Shown one piece after another: positions 8,644 to 12,500 of a stretch of 12,500 bases of DNA (position 1 is its first letter; each line of letters opens with the position of its first letter). Source of the DNA: Chrysomallon squamiferum. Taxonomy: Eukaryota > Mollusca > Gastropoda > Neomphalida > Peltospiridae. The stretch covers positions 4,247,887 through 4,260,386 of the forward strand of contig CM022666.1 of assembly GCA_012295275.1 (NCBI GenBank). The letters are read 5' to 3'. A program made the translations under genes and the position numbers. The notes under the pieces were generated by a model that was not told the origin of the DNA, did no database searches, and saw only the letters and a list, made by a program, of their open reading frames with translations.

Positions 8644-8645
<2 letters not shown>

Positions 8646-9075
8646 GCAGTGGTTTGTTTTTCTCCGCGGACTAGAAGAAAGTCTATTCCAGCCTAGCACT
8701 GCGGTGCACTGGGAGATGTACCCGCAAACACTTCACTAATAATAGTAATTCTACATGGCATTAGCCTCACACTAAACATTATCTGATTGCCACCCTCCCT
8801 CCCCTTTGTCAGTCCTGCCAGATATCATCCCAACCCGTGCACGAAGATACCCCGGGGGCAGGCAACAATATGTGAATTAAAACTACGTGATTTAGTGGGG
8901 AGGATTTCGGACGACGCCCCTTTTTGTTTTAACAGCTGCTTCGGGCGTTACCTTTCGATATTCATATTGTCCGCCATTTGCAAAATCACGAGCAGTTTTG
9001 AGAACAGCAGTTTAGAGGTGAAATTTTAATTGGTGTGCGGAACGGTTTTGTAAATAGAGTGGGTTTTCCACTGGT
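8644..9075. promoter_or_regulatory. CpG-retaining island, candidate distal element
   Basis: About 430 bases of balanced unique sequence between the GATA array and an AT-rich spacer. Readable motifs: GCACTGCGGTGC (short palindrome containing the RUNX-type TGCGGT), CCCCGGGG (8850-8857) within a weak CTCF-like context, AACAAT (8864-8869, SOX core), CAGCTG (E-box, near 8935), ATATTGTCCGCCATTTGCA (SOX-like plus octamer-like words, with a YY1-like GCCAT) and GGGTTTTCCA (9061-9070, fits the Rel/Dorsal consensus GGGWWWWCCM). TGAATTAAA (8873-8881) is shared with 7223-7231. An 80-codon plus-strand frame (8787-9029) has no recognisable domain. Confidence 0.4.
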
Positions 9076-9183
9076 GGTATTTTTTAGTCTTTTTGTAATT
9101 TAATTATAATTTTATTATTTGATTGATTAAATAACTAGCTGAAATAATTTCTTCGTTTATTTAGTTACATACTCAAATACTAC
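9076..9183. other. AT-rich spacer
   Basis: Unique AT-rich sequence; nothing identified. Confidence 0.4.
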
Positions 9184-9247
9184 TTGCTTACTTACTTACT
9201 TACTTACGTACTTATTTACTTACTTACTTACTTACCTATTTACTTCC
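9184..9247. repeat. (TTAC)n tetranucleotide array
   Basis: TTAC units with single-base variants (GTAC, TTAT, CTAT). A smaller array of the same unit lies at 4036-4053. Confidence 0.92.
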
Positions 9248-9288
9248 ATACTTAGTTATCTAACTTCAACCTTTATTATCTCTTTACG

Positions 9289-9316
9289 TTTTTTTTTTTT
9301 TTTTTTTTTTTTTTTT
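9289..9316. repeat. Poly(T) run
   Basis: An uninterrupted T-run of 28 bases. It could be a simple expansion or the tail of a minus-strand retrotransposed copy, but no target-site duplication or retroelement body was found. Confidence 0.95.
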
Positions 9317-9653
9317 CAAATTTTTCAGTTTTATTTTATCTTGTTTTATTAATTCTTAACTACATTTCATTAATTCGTTTTGTTTTGTTTTGTTTTATTT
9401 TATTATTAACCTCATATTATTTTATCTTATCCACCTGTTTTGTTTCATTTTAATTTGTTTTATTTTATTTTATCAGTTTATTTACTTTCATTATTATTAA
9501 ATATTATTATTAAATAAATAAACAGTGTAAACAAATGAAGACATCTTAATAAACAGCAAAATAAAAATAAATAAAAACTGTGAATTACGAATAAATGTTT
9601 TATCTTTGTTTCGTCTGCGTTTTTTCTAAAAAAAAAATTAAATTTAAATACCA
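9317..9653. other. TTTTA/TTTTG-rich spacer, no gene
   Basis: T-rich five-base words (about 9378-9475) pass into A-rich sequence (9510-9600). No gene or RNA was recognised. Confidence 0.5.
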
Positions 9654-9693
9654 GTTACTACTACTACTACTACTAAATAATAATAATAATAAT

Positions 9694-9730
<37 letters not shown>

Positions 9731-9788
9731 TAATAATAATAATAATAAATAATAATTACAACAACAGCCAAGACAACAATAACAATAA

Positions 9789-9823
<35 letters not shown>

Positions 9824-9832
9824 ATACAATGC
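9654..9832. repeat. (ACT)n / (AAT)n / (AATA)n array
   Basis: About six ACT units (9656-9674), a long AAT run (to about 9755), mixed AAC/AAT, then an (AATA)n run (9786-9826). The A-rich orientation is opposite to most of the T-rich arrays to the left. Confidence 0.95.
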
Positions 9833-10090
9833 TGCAATTAAAAATATTTTTTTAAATCTCGACAGTTTTCCATGTTCTATCTAGTGTAATTTTTGCTGCC
9901 TCTGGAAAGGTGATGTAAAATATCTCTTACAGCTAATTCGGGTTTCTTCTCTGATAGCCGTAGTAAAATAACTGCCGTGTCACCCAATCTAAATTTAACA
10001 TCTAAATTTCGTAAATATTCGCCCAGTATATCATTCATTCACCTCTTGAATGTTGTATTATTATTCACGAAAGTTTACTTCATATTCTTA
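9833..10090. other. Unique segment between arrays
   Basis: About 250 bases of non-repetitive sequence with moderate composition. ATCTAAATTT is directly repeated (near 9987 and 10000). No gene is supported. It is less CpG-rich than the islands at 7131, 8644 and 10800, so a regulatory role is only a possibility. Confidence 0.35.
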
Positions 10091-10270
10091 TATACTTATG
10101 TACGTACATATAAATACATACATATCTACATACATACTCATACAGATACATACATATATATGTACATACAACACACACTCATACACACGTAAACGCAATA
10201 TGTATATACACACACAGACATATACAGTCACGAACATACATATTAATATGTACAACTCGTACATCTGTAT
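10091..10270. repeat. Imperfect (TACA)n / (CA)n array
   Basis: TACA units with TATC, CTCA and ATAT variants, and short CA runs. Thr/Tyr/His/Ile-rich frames are repeat translations. Confidence 0.85.
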
Positions 10271-10271
10271 A

Positions 10272-10297
10272 TTTTTTTTTTTTTTTTTTTTTTTTTT
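10272..10297. repeat. Poly(T) run
   Basis: An uninterrupted T-run of 26 bases, followed by ACACGTATAAAAAATACG, a short AT-rich inverted sequence. Confidence 0.95.
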
Positions 10298-10412
10298 ACA
10301 CGTATAAAAAATACGAAATACATTTTTAGTAAAAAGTCAATCATTTCTATAATAAAACATGCAGGTATATTATAAATAGATTATAAAGGATATACATGTG
10401 TGTGTGTATGTG

Positions 10413-10415
<3 letters not shown>

Positions 10416-10466
<51 letters not shown>
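10416..10466. repeat. (GT)n dinucleotide array
   Basis: An uninterrupted GT run of about 50 bases, with looser TG-rich sequence on both sides (10396-10415 and 10467-10560). Confidence 0.97.
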
Positions 10467-10470
<4 letters not shown>

Positions 10471-10566
10471 ATGGCTGGCTTTATATGTAAGTGCGTATGC
10501 ATTTGGCAAGTGTCAGAAGATGTATGTATGTAATTATATGAGCGAGTGTGTGTATGTGTTACCTTT

Positions 10567-10745
10567 ACTTTTAATATTAGTAGTAATAATAGCAGCAACA
10601 GTAATAATGGTAGTGATAATATTTGTAACAGTGGTGGTAACAAGTAATAGCAGTAATAGTAACAGTAGCAGTACTAGTAATAGTAGTAGTAATAACAGTT
10701 GTAGTAGCAGCAGTGGTAACAGCAGTAGCAGCGGTGGCAACAGAC
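10567..10745. repeat. Degenerate AGT/AAC/AGC/AAT trinucleotide array
   Basis: Interspersed AGT, AAT, AAC and AGC triplets keep one frame for about 170 bases. The plus-strand frame reads as Ser/Asn-rich. The array is imperfect, so it is older or more mutated than the perfect arrays elsewhere. I treat the frame as a repeat translation and not a gene. Confidence 0.85.
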
Positions 10746-10937
10746 AAATAAAAGTATATGACAGCAAATAAACAAACAAGCAAAGGAAATATTTTAATTT
10801 GTCCCGCAGAAACAACACGAATATAAAACACCGTTGAAAACTAAACACCGGGGACTATATAACGGTGCAGTTTTCGCCCGGTCGCTTAACGATAAATTTG
10901 TTCAAGGGCTTTGCATAACACGCCTCGCAGTCCGCAC

Positions 10938-10946
10938 TAATCAAAG
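10938..10946 (+). promoter_or_regulatory. TCF/LEF-type motif, copy 1
   Basis: TAATCAAAG contains ATCAAAG, the complement of the TCF/LEF core CTTTGAT. The identical nine bases recur at 11347-11355 in the same orientation. Confidence 0.35.
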
Positions 10947-11100
10947 GCGATGTTTTTCGCTCTTTCCTCCTTTGTTTTTTTTTTTTTTTTAACTATCTCC
11001 TCAACAAAAGTTCCGAAAAGGTTTTAACGCGCCACCAAACGTTCGAGCCGTCAATCAGAAAAAATAAAATGACCAGATATAAACGAGGGTTAAACGGTTT

Positions 11101-11230
11101 CAATAAAAACTCTCCTTTATTGGCCGCCATAGTCTCGATTAATGCGGCCGGGACGAAACCTCGACGCAGCACGTGCAATAAAAAACTGCTTGGTTGTCGA
11201 CTACTTCACAGGTAAGAGCGGGCTTTATTG
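11101..11230. promoter_or_regulatory. Four-copy CAATAAA/TTTATTG cluster
   Basis: CAATAAA at 11101-11107 and 11176-11182 and TTTATTG at 11117-11122 (as CTTTATTGG) and 11224-11230 alternate in orientation. The word fits posterior-Hox/Caudal-type homeodomain recognition. It also contains AATAAA, so two copies on each strand could be read as polyadenylation signals, but they lie in a GC-balanced island and not at a transcript end. Confidence 0.4.
11207..11218 (+). other. Near-consensus 5' splice site
   Basis: CACAGGTAAGAG has CAG (11209-11211) followed by GTAAGAG (GT at 11212-11213), very close to the donor consensus. The AG also abuts GT as in a recursive splice site, but the upstream 20 bases are only moderately pyrimidine-rich. 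It may be the end of an unrecognised exon. Confidence 0.3.
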
Positions 11231-11241
11231 CCGTCTGCTTG

Positions 11242-11251
11242 CCAAAAATGG
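11242..11251. promoter_or_regulatory. CArG box (SRF-type)
   Basis: CCAAAAATGG fits CC(A/T)6GG exactly. It overlaps TGGCGCC (11249-11255), an E2F-like word. SRF sites of this form act in muscle and growth-response gene control across animals. Confidence 0.4.
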
Positions 11252-11346
11252 CGCCGCGAACGGCAGAGTGACACAGAGGCACATTAAATGCAGGATTACC
11301 GTTCGGAATGCAGTGTTCGTCAGAAGCTGAAACGAATGTAAAAGGT

Positions 11347-11355
11347 TAATCAAAG
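11347..11355 (+). promoter_or_regulatory. TCF/LEF-type motif, copy 2
   Basis: TAATCAAAG, identical to 10938-10946. Confidence 0.35.
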
Positions 11356-11377
11356 ATTTCCGTATTTCGATTAGTTG

Positions 11378-11385
11378 TTACGTCA
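11378..11385. promoter_or_regulatory. CRE/ATF motif
   Basis: TTACGTCA is the reverse complement of TGACGTAA, a standard CREB/ATF variant. A TGACGTAA occurs again at 12427-12434. Confidence 0.35.
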
Positions 11386-11400
11386 CGTTGAGATGATAAT

Positions 11401-11906
11401 AATTTTTGTTTTAAAAAAAAAAATTCCTTGGCATTTCGTAATCGGTTTAAGGGAGATGGTTTGTTTGATTATCACATTTTAATACCGGAGTCGTTATTAA
11501 GGTGCTGGGTCGCCTTTTTGAAAAGGAATTATCAAAATGTTTGATCACTGCAGAACACAAATTCCGTTAAATTGCGTCATTTTTGGACGATTAACAATTT
11601 TATACAAATACATAAGAGAAAAACAGGAAAAGACATGGAGAGTTACTGGATTCCAGAATCAGTTCTCCTTCGTTCATTTATTCAGCACCAATTTTTATTT
11701 TTTTGTTTATAAAAACCCCAGTACTTTCCTGTTTATGGGAAGTTTTGTATCACATATTTTTTGCTGCTTAATTTGGCGACTTCGAGTTTCATTTCACATA
11801 TACTGACATCTTGTAATTTACAAATAATTATGTTTGAATCCTGACACCAGTTTAAATTAAATTTGCATTCATATAGAACTTACATCTTTCACCTATACGC
11901 AACGAG
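11401..11906. other. Unique AT-rich spacer, no supported gene
   Basis: About 500 non-repetitive bases. The plus strand carries an 89-codon frame (11537-11806), rich in Phe and aromatic residues, with no recognisable domain, no clear upstream promoter and composition typical of AT-rich noncoding DNA. I do not call it a gene. Confidence 0.45.
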
Positions 11907-11937
<31 letters not shown>

Positions 11938-11950
11938 AAAAAAAAAAAAA
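11907..11950. repeat. Poly(A) run
   Basis: Two A-runs (29 and 14 bases) separated by one T. It could be the tail of a plus-strand retrocopy, but no AATAAA lies just upstream and no flanking duplication was found. Confidence 0.95.
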
Positions 11951-12119
11951 TGTAAAATGCTTTCAGTTATGTCCTAGCATAGTATACTGTTATGAAATAC
12001 TTTGTGAAGCAGAAAAAAGTTTTAATATACATATATCTGTGTGTGTATATCTATATCTATATATACTATGCATACATTATCTATATCTATATATATATGA
12101 TAGACAGACTATATAAATG
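11951..12119. other. AT-rich spacer with TATC/TATA words
   Basis: Short TATATC and ATATAT runs; nothing else identified. Confidence 0.5.

Positions 12120-12500
<381 letters not shown>

Larger units (their letters stand above)
10800..11400. promoter_or_regulatory. Longest CpG-retaining island, candidate developmental enhancer
   Basis: About 600 bases of unique, CpG-retaining sequence interrupted only by one T-run (about 10974-10990). Motifs include CACCGTT/AACGGTG (10829-10835 and 10861-10867, exact inverted arms, MYB-like), CTTTGCATAACA (10909-10920, POU octamer-like), two TAATCAAAG words (TCF/LEF), four CAATAAA/TTTATTG words, GGCCGC/GCGGCC inverted arms (11122-11127 and 11144-11149), a CArG box, GGATTA (11293-11298, OTX/PITX-type) and TTACGTCA. 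Such a mix of homeodomain, POU, TCF and SRF motifs is typical of conserved developmental enhancers. Conservation itself cannot be seen from one sequence. Short reading frames on both strands (62 and 61 codons) have no recognisable domain. Confidence 0.5.

Noticed and set aside
8846-8862. Second CTCF site around CCCCGGGGGCAG
   Set aside because: Two key A positions of the CTCF core are replaced by C, so the match is weak compared with 7471-7484.
8787-9029. 80-codon plus-strand frame in the second island
   Set aside because: No domain recognised. The island looks regulatory and a frame of this size is unremarkable in GC-balanced sequence.
10993-11330. 61- and 62-codon frames on opposite strands in the largest island
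   Set aside because: Both are short, overlap each other in part and show no known domain.
11537-11806. 89-codon plus-strand frame in unique sequence
   Set aside because: No recognisable domain, Phe/Ile-rich composition expected of AT-rich DNA, no supporting promoter or splice context. An alignment showing codon-type conservation would reopen it.
11907-11950. Poly(A) as the tail of a retroposed gene or SINE
   Set aside because: No polyadenylation signal just upstream, no A/B box promoter, and no target-site duplication found.

Overview
This is a eukaryotic, intergenic or intronic window with no protein-coding gene that I can support. Most of it is AT-rich DNA carrying long, often near-perfect microsatellites: (GT)n, (CA)n, (GA)n, (TTTA)n, (TTTTA)n, (AAT)n, (GAT)n, (GATA)n/(GACA)n and (TTAC)n. 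This density and variety of simple repeats would fit a cephalopod mollusc such as an octopus. That is inference only: no taxon-specific gene or transposon was recognised, and another repeat-rich metazoan is possible. The open reading frames longer than 60 codons are nearly all translations of microsatellites. The few in complex sequence have no recognisable domain.

Layout. 1-4190: AT-rich sequence with (GT)n, (TTTA)n/(TTTTA)n, (AAT)n and (CA)n arrays and a degenerate higher-order tandem repeat (3560-3880). 4191-4760: a complex segment with an AG/GT junction resembling a recursive splice site (4381-4407). It ends in the best promoter candidate of the window: a perfect 9-bp palindrome, GC box, CACGTG E-box, inverted CCAAT box and TATAAAAG in 5'-to-3' order, predicting a plus-strand start near 4748. 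4771-5335: a GAT/AAT array with a period near 150 bp. 5336-7130: more simple repeats. 7131-7535: a CpG-retaining island with a strong CTCF-like core. 7560-8643: ATT/GTT, CATA/CA and GATA/GACA arrays. 8644-9075: a second CpG-retaining island. 9076-10800: AT-rich spacer and arrays. 10800-11400: a third and longest CpG-retaining island, with four CAATAAA/TTTATTG motifs, a CArG box, two TCF/LEF motifs and a CRE. 11907-12266: poly(A) and a long (GA)n tract. 12267-12500: a short complex segment where AP-1, MEF2 and CRE motifs lie within 75 bp.

Interpretation. The contrast is between fast-changing simple repeats and several discrete 200-600 bp islands that keep CpG dinucleotides, have balanced composition and carry clustered recognisable binding motifs. 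The simplest model is a regulatory landscape: one candidate promoter plus several candidate distal elements, one of them with a possible insulator site, in a gene desert or a long intron. All motif calls come from reading consensus sequences by eye. None is a demonstrated binding site, and conservation could not be tested here.
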